Shown in pieces: positions 8,469-17,668 of a DNA stretch of 64,000 nucleotides (within the stretch, counting starts at the first letter, position 1; every line of letters begins with the position of its first letter). The notes beneath the pieces were generated by a model that did no database searches, was not told where the DNA came from, and saw only the letters and a program-made list of their open reading frames with translations. Location: positions 1-64,000 of the forward strand of contig NZ_BOOK01000014.1 of assembly GCF_016863195.1 (NCBI RefSeq), given 5' to 3'. The DNA comes from Paraplanobispora takensis. Its GTDB lineage: Bacteria; Actinomycetota; Actinomycetes; Streptosporangiales; Streptosporangiaceae. The translations under genes and the position numbers were made by a program.

Positions 8469-10808
8469 TCAACGGGGCAGGAGCAGCGCGACCTCCCGGC
8501 CGAAACCGGCGATCAGCCCGCCGTCCGGGGCCGGGGCGAGCGGCCCCACCGGCAGCGGGAACGTCAGCTCGGCCCCGGCCGGGCGGCCGTCCGGCAGCTC
8601 CAGGATCCGCACCGTCTCACCATGGCCGGTGACGGCGACGGGACGCCCGCCCACCACCGCGGTGGTCAGGGCCCGTGCCGGGATCCCGGTCAGCGGCTCG
8701 CCCAGCGGCCGTGCGCCGGCGAGGTCCCACAGGCGGAGTACGGCGTCGCGGCCCGCGGTGACGGCGACGGGGCGATCGTCCACGGTCGCGGTGGCGACCG
8801 CGGTCACCCAGTCGCCGTGGCCGGTCAGCGGGTCGCCCGTCCGGTGACCCGGCTCCAGGTCCCAGATCCGCACCGTCTTGTCCCAGCCCCCGGTGACGGC
8901 GACGGGCCGTCCGTCCACCATCGCGGTGGCGACCGCCGTCACCCGGCCGGTGTGCCCGGCCAGGGGTTCGCCCGACTGGCGGCCCTTCTCCAGGTCCCAG
9001 ACGCGCACCGTGCGGTCGGCGCCCGCGGTGACGGCGACGGGGCGCCCGTCCACGGTCGCGGTGGCGATCGCCAGCACCCGGCCGGTGTGCCCGGCCAGGG
9101 GTTCGCCCACCCGGCGGCCGTCCAGGAGGTCCCACACGTTCACGGCGCAGTCAGCGTCGACGGTGACGGCGACGGACCGCCCGCCCAGCACGGCCGTGGC
9201 CAGCACCGCCGTCTCCTCCTCGAAGCCGCCGAGGGGCGGGCCGGCCTCCAGGCCGGTGCCGAGGTCCCAGGTGCGCACGGTGCGGTCGGCGCCCGCGGTG
9301 ACGGCGACGGGGCGCCCGTCCACGGTCGCGGTGGCGGCCGCCAGGACCGGACCGGTGTGCCCGGCGCGCCCGGAGCCGGTGGGGCGCGCTCCGGCGTGCC
9401 CGGACCGGGTGCGGCCGGGCCCGGCGTGGTCGGACCGGGTACGGCCGGGCCCGGCGTGGTGGGCCTCGGACAGGTCCCAGATTCGTACCGTGCGGTCGGC
9501 CCCTGCGGTGAGCGCGACGGGGCGCCCGTCCACGGTCGCGGTGGCCACCGACCACACGTGATCGGTGTGGCCGGTCAGGGGTCCGCCCGACTGGCGGCCC
9601 GCCTTCAGGTCCCAGACGCGCACGGTGTGGTCGGCGCCCGCGGTGACGGCGAGGGGCCGCCCGTCCACGGTCGCGGTGGCCACCGACCACACGCGGTCGG
9701 TGTGGCCGGTCAGGGGTCCGCCCGACTGGCGGCCCGTCTCCAGGTCCCAGACGCGCACGGTGTGGTCGGCGCCCGCGGTGACGGCGAGGGGCCGCCCGTC
9801 CACGACGACGGAGGTCACCGCCAGGACCGGTCCCCGGTGGCCGGAGAGCCGGTGCCGCAGCCACAGCGCGGCACGCGCGTCCGGGTCCCGGATCGGGCCC
9901 CGGGCGAACGAACCGCCGGGCTCCAGCAACCAGACGCCGACCGTCCCGTCGGTGCCCGCGGTGAGGGCGACCGGCTCCCCGCCCACCACCGCCGTGCTCA
10001 CCGCCCCCACGGAGCCGGTCTGGACGGGGTGAGCCGTGCCGGCCTCTCCCACTTTCCGGTGGGTGCGCAGGTCCCACACTCGCACGATGTCGTCGCGTCC
10101 GGCGGTCACGGCGATCGGGCGATCGGCGAGTACGGCCGTGGCCACCGCGCTCACCCCGTCCCGGTGCGCCGACAGCGGCTTGCGGAAGTCCTCGCCCGCG
10201 GTCAGGTCCACGAGCGAGAGACGCCCGTCGTCGCCTCCGGTGACGGCGACGGGCCGCCCGTCCACGGTCGCGGCGGAGATCGCCACCGCCTCGGAGGTCA
10301 CGGACGATATCGGGTCGGTGCGGCCGTACAGCGGTTCGCCCATCTGACGGCCCGTCTCCAGGTCCCAGATCCGCACCGTCTTGTCGGCGCCGCCGGTGAC
10401 GGCCACGGGCCGCCCGTCCGCGGTCGCGGCGGCGACCGTGCGGACCGGACCGTCGTGGCCGGCCAGCACGTGCAGGAGCCGGTGGTCGAGCAGCGAACCG
10501 CCGGCCCAGGCGACCCTCCATCCGGGGGAGGGCTCGCCGGGCAGGTCCACGGCCGTGAATCCGGCGGCCAGCTCCCGGTCCCCGAACCTGGCGGCGTCGA
10601 CGGCCAGCACCTGCCGCCGCCGGGCGGGGCCCATGTCACGGTGCGTGGCGGCCGAGGCCCGGTACACCGCGGCCACGAACCGTGCCCGCGGGCCGGGCGT
10701 CCCGTCCAGCGCCGCCAGGACGCGCTCCGGGTCCGCGGACACCACGAACGCCAGGTCAGGTGATGACATGTCTAGGTTTTCGAGCTGTTCCCCCGAGATT
10801 TCTGGCAT
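8469..10808 (-). CDS. WD40 repeat protein
   Basis: A 779-residue protein with a short N-terminal helical region (about 110 residues) followed by about 14 WD40 blades. Each is built on the pattern DGRPVAVTAGADRTVRVWDL followed by a GH dipeptide. Several blades are nearly identical in protein and DNA, so the array has been homogenised by recombination or expanded recently. A low-complexity insert of Gly/Pro/Arg/Ser repeats (about GPGRTRSDHA units) interrupts the array near the middle. The array probably forms one or two beta-propellers acting as a protein-interaction scaffold. There is no kinase, caspase or NACHT domain. Start: 10808 or the Met 13 codons later; neither has a strong ribosome site. 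The partner and process are unknown. Confidence 0.88.
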   Translation of the reverse strand: MPEISGEQLENLDMSSPDLAFVVSADPERVLAALDGTPGPRARFVAAVYRASAATHRDMGPARRRQVLAVDAARFGDRELAAGFTAVDLPGEPSPGWRVAWAGGSLLDHRLLHVLAGHDGPVRTVAAATADGRPVAVTGGADKTVRIWDLETGRQMGEPLYGRTDPISSVTSEAVAISAATVDGRPVAVTGGDDGRLSLVDLTAGEDFRKPLSAHRDGVSAVATAVLADRPIAVTAGRDDIVRVWDLRTHRKVGEAGTAHPVQTGSVGAVSTAVVGGEPVALTAGTDGTVGVWLLEPGGSFARGPIRDPDARAALWLRHRLSGHRGPVLAVTSVVVDGRPLAVTAGADHTVRVWDLETGRQSGGPLTGHTDRVWSVATATVDGRPLAVTAGADHTVRVWDLKAGRQSGGPLTGHTDHVWSVATATVDGRPVALTAGADRTVRIWDLSEAHHAGPGRTRSDHAGPGRTRSGHAGARPTGSGRAGHTGPVLAAATATVDGRPVAVTAGADRTVRTWDLGTGLEAGPPLGGFEEETAVLATAVLGGRSVAVTVDADCAVNVWDLLDGRRVGEPLAGHTGRVLAIATATVDGRPVAVTAGADRTVRVWDLEKGRQSGEPLAGHTGRVTAVATAMVDGRPVAVTGGWDKTVRIWDLEPGHRTGDPLTGHGDWVTAVATATVDDRPVAVTAGRDAVLRLWDLAGARPLGEPLTGIPARALTTAVVGGRPVAVTGHGETVRILELPDGRPAGAELTFPLPVGPLAPAPDGGLIAGFGREVALLLPR

Positions 10809-10861
10809 GCCGGAAGAGTAGTCGTCCCCTCCGACGACCGGCTTTTCGAGGAGGCGCGGTC

Positions 10862-10912
10862 GTTCAGAGCTTCGCGCGGTTCAGAGCTTCGCGCCGTTCA
10901 GAGCTCCGCCCG
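10862..10912. repeat. three tandem 17-bp units at a gene end
   Basis: The unit GTTCAGAGCTTCGCGCG occurs at 10862-10878 and, with changes, at 10879-10895 and 10896-10912. It covers the stop codon of the BTAD regulator, and each copy carries an equivalent in-frame TGA, so the end of the gene was duplicated downstream. Confidence 0.8.
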
Positions 10913-13900
10913 GCAGCGGGCCGCCAGGTCCCCGGCCGCGGCGGCCGGGGCCAGCCAGCCGGCCGCGGGTGCGGCGGCGAGCACGGGCTCCAGCACGCGC
11001 AGCGCCTCGCGCGGCGCACCGCGGGCGAGCCAGGCCCGCGCCACGGACACGTAGACGTCCGTGCCCTGCAACCAGGCCGCGCCGGACGGCGCCTGGATCG
11101 CGCGGAGCATCGCGTCGGCCTCCTCCAGGAGCACGCGCGAGCCGGTCGCCTCCGCCATCGGGGCCAGGCAGCGCAACCGGTAGGCCTGGGTGTCAGGCGG
11201 GGTGCAGTCCTCCAGGCCGCGTTCCAGGAGCGCGGCGGCCTCGCGGGTCTCACCGATCTCGATCAGGGTGGTCGCGTGCATGCCGAGGGCCGCGGCGCTC
11301 CACCAGGCGTGCGAGTCCAGGTCCAGCGATTGACGGCCGTAGCGGACCGCGTCGTCGTGGCGGCCCCGGAGCCGGGCGATCCAGCCCAGGTGGGCGACGT
11401 ACCACTTCTCGTAGCCGGTGTAGCCGCTGCGCCGGTTGACGGCCAGCGCCTCCGATATCCGGGCCGCCGCCTCGTCCCAGGCTCCGGTCGCGGCCGCCGG
11501 CAGCGCGGACTCGAAGACGCACCACTGCAGCAACCACAGGTCGCCGAGCCGCCGCAGCAGCGGCTCCAGCTCGCCGATCAGGCGGCCGAGCGCGGGCATC
11601 TCGCCCAGGTGGGCGTGGGCCGTCTTCAGCCCGTCCAGGGCGGCGGCGCGGGCGTGGTCGTCACCGGACAGCCGCGCCGCGAGCAACGCCCGCTCGCCGT
11701 ACGCGAGCGCGTCGGCCAGCAGCAGCCGGTTGCTGCTGACCACGGCCAGCCAGCCGAGCAGGTGGGCCTCGGCGTCGTGGTCGCCCAGCAGCGTCGCGTG
11801 CCGGAGCGCCGCCAGCAGGTGCGCGGCCCCCTCGTCGACGGACCTCCCGACCCCGGCCCAGGCCGCGCCGCCGAGCTGGCGCAGCGCGTTCATCTCCAGC
11901 CGGCGGTCACCGGTGACCCGGGCCAGCTCCACTGCGGCCTCGTGGTCGACGAGCGCCTCCTCGTACCGGAACGCCATCTCGTTGACCCGGCCCCGGTTGA
12001 GGTGCGCCTGGCCCTGCAGCTCGGGGTCCGCCGCCCGGGTCGCCGCGTCGAGCGCGAGGTCGAGCAGGCCCTTGGCGTCGTCGACCGCGTACCCGGCCAT
12101 GGCGCGCTGGCCCGCGGTGAGCCAGCCGCGGGCGGCCCTCGGCCAGTCCTCCGCGGCGGCGCTGTGCCGGGCGACGGCCTCCGGGTTGCCGGTCAGGAGA
12201 TCCGCCGCGGCGCGGTGGTAGGCGGTCCGGGTCGGCGCGGGGACGCTGTCGTACAGGATCTCCTGGACCAGGTCGTTGGCGAACTCGTAGACCCGGCCGG
12301 TGACGACGCTCAGCCGGGCGGCGAGGATCCGCTCGCAGCGGCGGGCCGCCTCCTGGACCCCGATGCCGAGCAGGCCCGCCACCGTCTCCGGGGAGAACGA
12401 CGGCCCGAGGACCGCCGCGGCGCGCAGCAGCTCCTCGGCCGGCTCGCCCGCGCGCCGTACCCGGGCCAGCACGCTGGTCCGCAGCGAGGCGGGGATGCCC
12501 GATCCGCCCGCCGCCAGCGCGCGCAGCGTCTCGACCACGAACAGCGGGTGGCCCCGGGTGCGCTCCCCGATCCGGCCGGCCAGTTCCGCGTGGCCCGCGG
12601 CGGCGGCCAGCCGGGCGACGGCGGCCGGATCCAGCGGCCCGATCTCGATCTGTTCGGCGACCTCCCCCAGCAGGTCCAGGACGGTCCGGCCCTCCTCGGC
12701 CCGTACGGTGGCCAGCGCGAGCAGCCGGCCGGGCCCCGAGCGGGCCGCCAGATAGTGGAGCAGCTCGACCGTGGCCATGCTGGCGTGGTGCAGGTCGTCC
12801 AGGAGCAGCAGCACCGGCTGACGGGCGCACATGCGCCGCAGGAACAGGGCGACCGCCTCGTAGGCCCGGCGGCGCTCGGTCTCCGCGCTGGCGTGCTCGG
12901 CCGCCACACCGGGGAGCGCTGCGGCGACGTCGGGCACCAGCCGGGCCAGCGCCGCGGCCCGCCCGCCCGCCGCCTCCCGCAGCTCGGCGGCGGACAGCCC
13001 GCCGGCGAGCTGCGTCAGCACCTCGGTGAACGGCTGGAGGAACAGGGAGCGCTCCACCTCGAAGCAGCGCGTCGAGACCACCCGGCCACCGGCGGCGCGC
13101 GCGGCCCGGGACGCCTGCTCGGCCAGGCTCGTCTTCCCGATGCCGGCCTCGCCGGTGAGCAGCACCAGCCGCGGCCGGCCGCGCACCGCCTCCTCCCACG
13201 CGGCGGCCAGCCGCGCCAGCTCGGCCTCGCGGCCGGTGAACCCGACGGACCCGGTGAACCCGGCGGACCCGCCGAACCCCGTGAACCCGGCGGACCCGGT
13301 GGATGCGCCGGAGCCGAGAGACCCGTGAGACCCGTGGGACCCGGCCTCCCGTCCGGCGGGCCCGTCCCCGGCGCCGATCGGTCCCGCGACGGCCCGCTCC
13401 CGCAGGATGGCCTCGTGCAGATCGCGTGTGACGCGGGCGGGATCGGCGCCGAGCTCCTCGGCGAGCGTCTCCCGCAGCCTCTCGTACGCCGCCAGCGCCC
13501 GGCCCGGCTCCCCGGCGGCCTCGTGCGCGCGCATGAGCAGCCGGTGGGCGGCCTCGTCGAGCGGGTCGGCGCGGATCGCCGCCTCCGCGGCGGTGACGGC
13601 CTCGGCCGGGTTCCTGGTCCGCAGCGCGGCCTCGGCCGCGGTGTGCCTGGCCCGGCGCAGCAGCCCGGCCTGGACGGTGCGCGCGGGCTCGGCCCACAGG
13701 GCGTCGGGCTGGTCCGCCAGCACCCCGGCCGCCGCCAGCAGCTCCGCCGCGCCGCGGGCGGCGGCCAGCGCGAGCACGGGCTCCCCGCCGGTGAGCCGCG
13801 TCTCGGCCTCGCCGACCAGGGCCGCCGCCCGGTCCAGGTCGACGGTGACGCCGGGGCCCAGCCGGTAACCGCCCCGCCCCCCGACGATCACCTCGGGACC

Positions 13901-14140
13901 GAACGTCATGCGCAACCGGCTGACCAGCGTGGCCAGGTTCTGCGCCGGCCGTGACGGCGGGGCGCCGTCCCACAGCACGTCGGTGATGGCGTCGGAGGGG
14001 ACCAGGTGGCCGCGCCGTACCGCGAGCAGGGCCAGCAGCGTGCGCGCCTGGCGGCTGCCCACCGCGCCGGACGAGCGGACCTCGCCGGCCCGGCCGACGG
14101 CCAGGCTCCCCACCAGCCGCAGTTCGATCTCGTCGTCCAC
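10898..14140 (-). CDS. BTAD/AAA-ATPase giant transcriptional activator
   Basis: A 1080-residue SARP-like regulator. Domains in order: an OmpR-type winged helix (about 5-95, SLAVGRAGEVRSSG then RLRMTFG), a BTAD helical domain (about 100-245), and a Gly/Ser/Phe/Thr repeat linker (about 260-305). An AAA/STAND ATPase follows, with Walker A GEAGIGKTS near 330 and Walker B LLLLDDLHH near 447. The last 450 residues form a long TPR-like helical region. There is no LuxR helix-turn-helix at the C-terminus. The GTG start at 14140 follows GGGGGC. It is divergent from a methyltransferase and a hydrolase-glycosyltransferase fusion gene, which it probably activates through direct repeats in the shared gap. 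The ligand sensed by the ATPase/TPR part is unknown. Confidence 0.85.
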   Translation of the reverse strand: MDDEIELRLVGSLAVGRAGEVRSSGAVGSRQARTLLALLAVRRGHLVPSDAITDVLWDGAPPSRPAQNLATLVSRLRMTFGPEVIVGGRGGYRLGPGVTVDLDRAAALVGEAETRLTGGEPVLALAAARGAAELLAAAGVLADQPDALWAEPARTVQAGLLRRARHTAAEAALRTRNPAEAVTAAEAAIRADPLDEAAHRLLMRAHEAAGEPGRALAAYERLRETLAEELGADPARVTRDLHEAILRERAVAGPIGAGDGPAGREAGSHGSHGSLGSGASTGSAGFTGFGGSAGFTGSVGFTGREAELARLAAAWEEAVRGRPRLVLLTGEAGIGKTSLAEQASRAARAAGGRVVSTRCFEVERSLFLQPFTEVLTQLAGGLSAAELREAAGGRAAALARLVPDVAAALPGVAAEHASAETERRRAYEAVALFLRRMCARQPVLLLLDDLHHASMATVELLHYLAARSGPGRLLALATVRAEEGRTVLDLLGEVAEQIEIGPLDPAAVARLAAAAGHAELAGRIGERTRGHPLFVVETLRALAAGGSGIPASLRTSVLARVRRAGEPAEELLRAAAVLGPSFSPETVAGLLGIGVQEAARRCERILAARLSVVTGRVYEFANDLVQEILYDSVPAPTRTAYHRAAADLLTGNPEAVARHSAAAEDWPRAARGWLTAGQRAMAGYAVDDAKGLLDLALDAATRAADPELQGQAHLNRGRVNEMAFRYEEALVDHEAAVELARVTGDRRLEMNALRQLGGAAWAGVGRSVDEGAAHLLAALRHATLLGDHDAEAHLLGWLAVVSSNRLLLADALAYGERALLAARLSGDDHARAAALDGLKTAHAHLGEMPALGRLIGELEPLLRRLGDLWLLQWCVFESALPAAATGAWDEAAARISEALAVNRRSGYTGYEKWYVAHLGWIARLRGRHDDAVRYGRQSLDLDSHAWWSAAALGMHATTLIEIGETREAAALLERGLEDCTPPDTQAYRLRCLAPMAEATGSRVLLEEADAMLRAIQAPSGAAWLQGTDVYVSVARAWLARGAPREALRVLEPVLAAAPAAGWLAPAAAAGDLAARCRAEL

Positions 14141-14163
14141 GCCCCCAAGTTTTGCCTTCGCTC

Positions 14164-14186
14164 TGCAACGTTCCTGCAACGGTTCC
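14164..14186 (+). promoter_or_regulatory. SARP-type direct repeats
   Basis: TGCAACGTTCC (14164-14174) is followed immediately by TGCAACGGTTCC (14175-14186), so two TGCAACG heptamers stand 11 bases apart, one helical turn, as known for SARP/BTAD activator sites. They sit between the BTAD regulator and the methyltransferase. A weak -10 candidate TCTACA lies at 14204-14209. Confidence 0.6.
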
Positions 14187-14257
14187 GAGGAATCTGGGGG
14201 CGATCTACAGAGATTCACGGCGATCGGCGGTGAATCCGGACAGAGAGGAGACCGGCC

Positions 14258-15313
14258 ATGGCGGTCGACCAGGACAGACTCATGGAGTTCCTGCTCAAGT
14301 TCGTCGGCGACGTGGGCGCCACGATGGCCGCGGGCAACGTGCTCGTGGGGGACAGGCTGGGCCTGTACCGCGCCCTGGCGGGCGAACCGCTCCGGCCGGA
14401 GGCGCTCGCCGAGCGGACCGGCACCCACCCCCGCTACGTGGAGGAGTGGCTGCGCGGCCAGGCCGCCGGCGGGTACGTGGAGTACGACGCCGAGAGCGGG
14501 ACCTACCGGCTCACCGAGGAGCAGGCGTTCGCGCTGACCGACCCGGACGGCGCGGTGTTCGCCCCCGGTGCCTTCCAGCTCGCCGCCGGCGCCCTGCGGG
14601 CCCAGGAGCAGATCATCGAGGCCTTCCGCACCGGCGGCGGCGTCGGCTGGCACGAGCACGACCCCGACGTGTTCACCGGCTGCGAGCGGTTCTTCCGCCC
14701 CGGCTACGCCGCCAACGTGGCCACGACCTGGATCCCCGCCCTGGACGGCGTGGAGGACAAGCTCCGCGCCGGGGCCCGGGTGGCCGACGTCGGCTGCGGG
14801 CACGGCGCGTCCACGGTGCTGATGGCGCAGGCCTACCCCGCCTCGGTCTTCGTCGGCTCCGACTATCACGACGGCTCGGTCAAGCAGGCCGGGATCCGGG
14901 CGGCCGAGGCGGGCCTGAACGGCCGGGTCAGCTTCGAGACCGCCTCCGCGCAGACGTTCTCCGGCGGGCCGTACGACCTGATCACCTCCTTCGACTGCCT
15001 GCACGACATGGGCGACCCGCTCGGCGCGGCCCGGCACATCCGGGAGTCGCTGGCCCCCGACGGCACCTGGATGGTGGTCGAGCCCGCGGCGGGCGACAGC
15101 GTCGCCGCCAACCTCAACCCGGTCGGACGGGTCTACTACTCGTTCTCGACCTTCCTGTGCGTGCCCAACGCGATGTCGCAGGCCGGGGGGTACGCCCTGG
15201 GCGCCCAGGCGGGCGAGGCCCCGATCAGGAGGCTCGCCTCCGACGCCGGGTTCACCCGCTTCCGCAAGGTCGCGGAGAATCCGTTCAACATGGTGTACGA
15301 GGCGCGTCCCTGA
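14258..15313 (+). CDS. class I SAM-dependent methyltransferase with N-terminal winged helix
   Basis: A 351-residue protein. The first about 90 residues form a winged-helix, dimerisation-like domain (RLGLYRALAG, then EALAERTGTHPRYVEEWL). The catalytic Rossmann domain has the SAM-binding loop VADVGCGHGAST at about 177-188 and an acidic strand SFDCLHDM near 247. This is the Rv2258c-like family found in actinobacteria, not the DNA methylases. It starts 11 bases before the end of a GGAGACC-rich leader and is followed after 11 bases by the hydrolase-glycosyltransferase gene, so they form an operon facing the BTAD regulator. A small-molecule O-methyl transfer in a specialised metabolite is plausible but unproven. 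Confidence 0.85.
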   Translation: MAVDQDRLMEFLLKFVGDVGATMAAGNVLVGDRLGLYRALAGEPLRPEALAERTGTHPRYVEEWLRGQAAGGYVEYDAESGTYRLTEEQAFALTDPDGAVFAPGAFQLAAGALRAQEQIIEAFRTGGGVGWHEHDPDVFTGCERFFRPGYAANVATTWIPALDGVEDKLRAGARVADVGCGHGASTVLMAQAYPASVFVGSDYHDGSVKQAGIRAAEAGLNGRVSFETASAQTFSGGPYDLITSFDCLHDMGDPLGAARHIRESLAPDGTWMVVEPAAGDSVAANLNPVGRVYYSFSTFLCVPNAMSQAGGYALGAQAGEAPIRRLASDAGFTRFRKVAENPFNMVYEARP

Positions 15314-15324
15314 GAGGCCGGGTC

Positions 15325-17451
15325 ATGAAGGCGAGACAGGCGGACTCCGAAGGCTTCGTCGAACACGGCGGCGTGAAGATCCACTACGAGGTGCACGGCA
15401 CCGGCGGGCCCACCATCCTGCTCCTGCCGACCTGGACGATCGTGCACAAGCAGATCTGGAAGATGCAGGTCGCCTTCCTGGCCCGGCACCACCGCGTGGT
15501 GCTCTACGACGGCCCGGGCAACGGGCGCTCGGACCGGCCGCTCGCGCCCGCCGCCTACGCGCAGCGGGCGCAGGTCGGCTACGCGCTGGCGGTCCTGGAG
15601 GCGACGGACACCGGCCGGGCGGTGGTCGCCGGGCTGTCCAGAGCCGCGAACTGGGCGCTCGAACTGGCGGCCGAGCACTCCGAACGGGTGCTGGGGGTCA
15701 TCGCGATCGGCCCCGCCGTGCCGCTCGTGCCGTACGGCCCGCCGAATCTGGACGGGCCGCCGCCCGAGGCGGAGCCCTCGGCGGTACGGCGGGGCCGCCA
15801 CGACCCGATGACGCACTGGCTCAAGTACAACCGGCGCTACTGGGTCGACGACCACGAGGACTTCCTCTGGTTCTTCTTCGGCCAGTGCTTCTCCGAGTCC
15901 CACTCCACCAAGGCCATCGAGGACGGCGTGGCGTGGGGCCTGGAGACCACCGGCGAGGTGCTGGTCGCCGAGAGCCTCGCCGAGCGCCCGGACCGGGACA
16001 CGGTCCTGGACTGGTGCGCCCGCCTCACCTGCCCCCTGCTGGTGATCCACGGCGACCGCGACCGGGTCGTCCCGCTGCAGTGCGGCGAGGCGCTCGCGGA
16101 ACTGGCCGGAGGGCGGCTGGAGATCCTCGACGGCGGCGGCCACGCGCCCCAGGCCCGCGATCCGGTCCGGGTGAACCTGCTCATCGGCGACTTCGCCGCG
16201 CGGTTCGCCCCGCCGCAGCCGCGGCGGACCTGGAGCCGGTGGAGCCGCCGGCCGCGCCGGGTGCTGTACCTGTGCTCCCCGATCGGGCTCGGGCACGCCC
16301 GCAGGGACGTGGCGATAGCCCGCGAGCTGCGCGCCCTCCACCCGGACGTGCGGATCGACTGGCTCGCCCAGGACCCGGTCACCCGGGCGCTGGAGGCGGC
16401 CGGGGAGCGGGTGCACCCCGCGAGCCGCTGGCTGGCCTGCGAGTCGGCGCACATCGAGAGTGAGGCGGGCGAGCACGACCTGCACTGCTTCCAGGCGCTG
16501 CGGCGGATGGACGAGATCCTGCTGGCCAACTTCATGGTCTTCCACGACGTCGTGCGGGACGAGCCGTACGACCTGGTGATCGGGGACGAGGCCTGGGAGG
16601 TCGACCACTTCCTGCACGACAACCCCGAACTGAAGCGGTTCTCCTACGCCTGGCTGACCGACTTCGTGGGCATGCTGCCGATGCCGTCCGGCGGTGAGCG
16701 GGAGGCGCTGGTGGCCGCCGACCACAACGCCGAGATGATCAGGCGGGTCGAGCGCTTCCCCCGGCTGCGCGACCGCGCGGTGTTCGTCGGCGACCCCGAG
16801 GACGTGGTCGGGGGCGACTTCGGCCCGGGGCTGCCGTCGATCCGGGAGTGGACCGAGGCCCACTTCGATTTCGCCGGGTACGTCACCGGCTTCGACCCGG
16901 CCGCGCACGCCGACCGGGAGGCGCTGCGCGCCGAGCTCGGCTACCGGCCGGGGGAGCCGGTGTGCCTGGTGAGCGCCGGGGGCTCCGGCGTCGGCGGCGA
17001 CCTCCTGGGGCGGGTCGCGGCCGCCTTCCCCGAGGCCGCCCGGCGCGTGCCCGGCCTGCGCATGGTCGTGGTCGCCGGACCGCGGGCCGACCCGTCCCGG
17101 CTGCCGTCCCATCCCGGCCTGGAGGTGCGCTCGTGGGTCCCCGACCTGCACCGCCACCTGGCCGCCTGCGACCTGGCCGTGGTCCAGGGCGGGCTGACGA
17201 CCTGCATGGAGCTGACCGCGGCCGGGCGGCCGTTCGTCTACGTCCCGCTCCGCAACCACTTCGAGCAGCAGTTCCACGTCGCCCACCGGCTGCGCCGCCA
17301 CGGCGCCGGGCGCCGGCTGGACTACGCCGACCTCGATCCCGGTCTCCTCGCCGAGACCGTCGCCACCGAGATCGGCCGGCGGGTCGACTACCGGCCCGTC
17401 GCGGGCGACGGGGCCGCGCGCGCCGCCGCGCTCCTGGCCGGGCTGCTGTGA
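15325..17451 (+). CDS. alpha/beta hydrolase fused to UGT-like glycosyltransferase
   Basis: A 708-residue two-domain protein. Residues about 10-295 are an alpha/beta hydrolase: oxyanion region LLLPTW, nucleophile in GLSRAAN (Ser105; the usual final Gly is Ala), Asp in HGDRDRVV near 243 and His in GGGHAPQ (His273). After a short Pro/Arg/Trp linker, residues about 310-708 are a GT-B glycosyltransferase of the MurG/UGT type, opening with VLYLCSPIGLGHARRD and carrying the donor-site segment QGGLTTCMELTAAGRPFVYVPL. The frame is uninterrupted between the domains. It follows the methyltransferase closely behind a GAGAGG site. It could remove an acyl group and glycosylate the same scaffold (inference). 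A large hairpin with a U-run ends the operon. Confidence 0.82.
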   Translation: MKARQADSEGFVEHGGVKIHYEVHGTGGPTILLLPTWTIVHKQIWKMQVAFLARHHRVVLYDGPGNGRSDRPLAPAAYAQRAQVGYALAVLEATDTGRAVVAGLSRAANWALELAAEHSERVLGVIAIGPAVPLVPYGPPNLDGPPPEAEPSAVRRGRHDPMTHWLKYNRRYWVDDHEDFLWFFFGQCFSESHSTKAIEDGVAWGLETTGEVLVAESLAERPDRDTVLDWCARLTCPLLVIHGDRDRVVPLQCGEALAELAGGRLEILDGGGHAPQARDPVRVNLLIGDFAARFAPPQPRRTWSRWSRRPRRVLYLCSPIGLGHARRDVAIARELRALHPDVRIDWLAQDPVTRALEAAGERVHPASRWLACESAHIESEAGEHDLHCFQALRRMDEILLANFMVFHDVVRDEPYDLVIGDEAWEVDHFLHDNPELKRFSYAWLTDFVGMLPMPSGGEREALVAADHNAEMIRRVERFPRLRDRAVFVGDPEDVVGGDFGPGLPSIREWTEAHFDFAGYVTGFDPAAHADREALRAELGYRPGEPVCLVSAGGSGVGGDLLGRVAAAFPEAARRVPGLRMVVVAGPRADPSRLPSHPGLEVRSWVPDLHRHLAACDLAVVQGGLTTCMELTAAGRPFVYVPLRNHFEQQFHVAHRLRRHGAGRRLDYADLDPGLLAETVATEIGRRVDYRPVAGDGAARAAALLAGLL

Positions 17452-17582
17452 CCGGGCCGCCCCGGGCGCGGGGCTATTCTTCTGACCGGCCGACGTTCCC
17501 GGAAGGGGCGTCACGCGCTCTCCGGCGCGGCGGGAAATTCCTTTCCTGCCGCACCGGGACGGGCCGATCCGCCGACGAGAGA

Positions 17583-17647
17583 GGGCGGCCCCGCTCATTT
17601 CCGAACGATTTTCAAAATCGGCCGGGAATAGCGGAGCCGCCCTTTTT
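17583..17647 (+). terminator. long-stem terminator with U-tract
   Basis: GGGCGGCCCCGCT starting at 17583 pairs with AGCGGAGCCGCCC ending at 17642, with one mismatch. The loop contains its own small palindrome (17607-17619), and TTTTT follows at 17643-17647. It terminates the hydrolase-glycosyltransferase gene just before the convergent secreted-protein gene. Confidence 0.8.
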
Positions 17648-17668
17648 CCGATGCCGGTGAAGGGATGC

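Noticed and set aside
8469-10808. CRISPR-like array from regular repeats
   Set aside because: The repeats are about 120-130 bp coding WD40 blades in one open frame, not short repeats separated by unique spacers.
10682-13954. Long plus-strand open frame across the BTAD regulator
   Set aside because: It is antisense to clear BTAD, Walker A and TPR sequence. The product is a Gly/Arg/Gln-rich shadow with no motif.
10898-17451. Antibiotic (polyketide or peptide) biosynthesis cluster
   Set aside because: There is a SARP-like regulator and tailoring-type enzymes but no synthase, carrier protein or resistance exporter between 8 and 18 kb.
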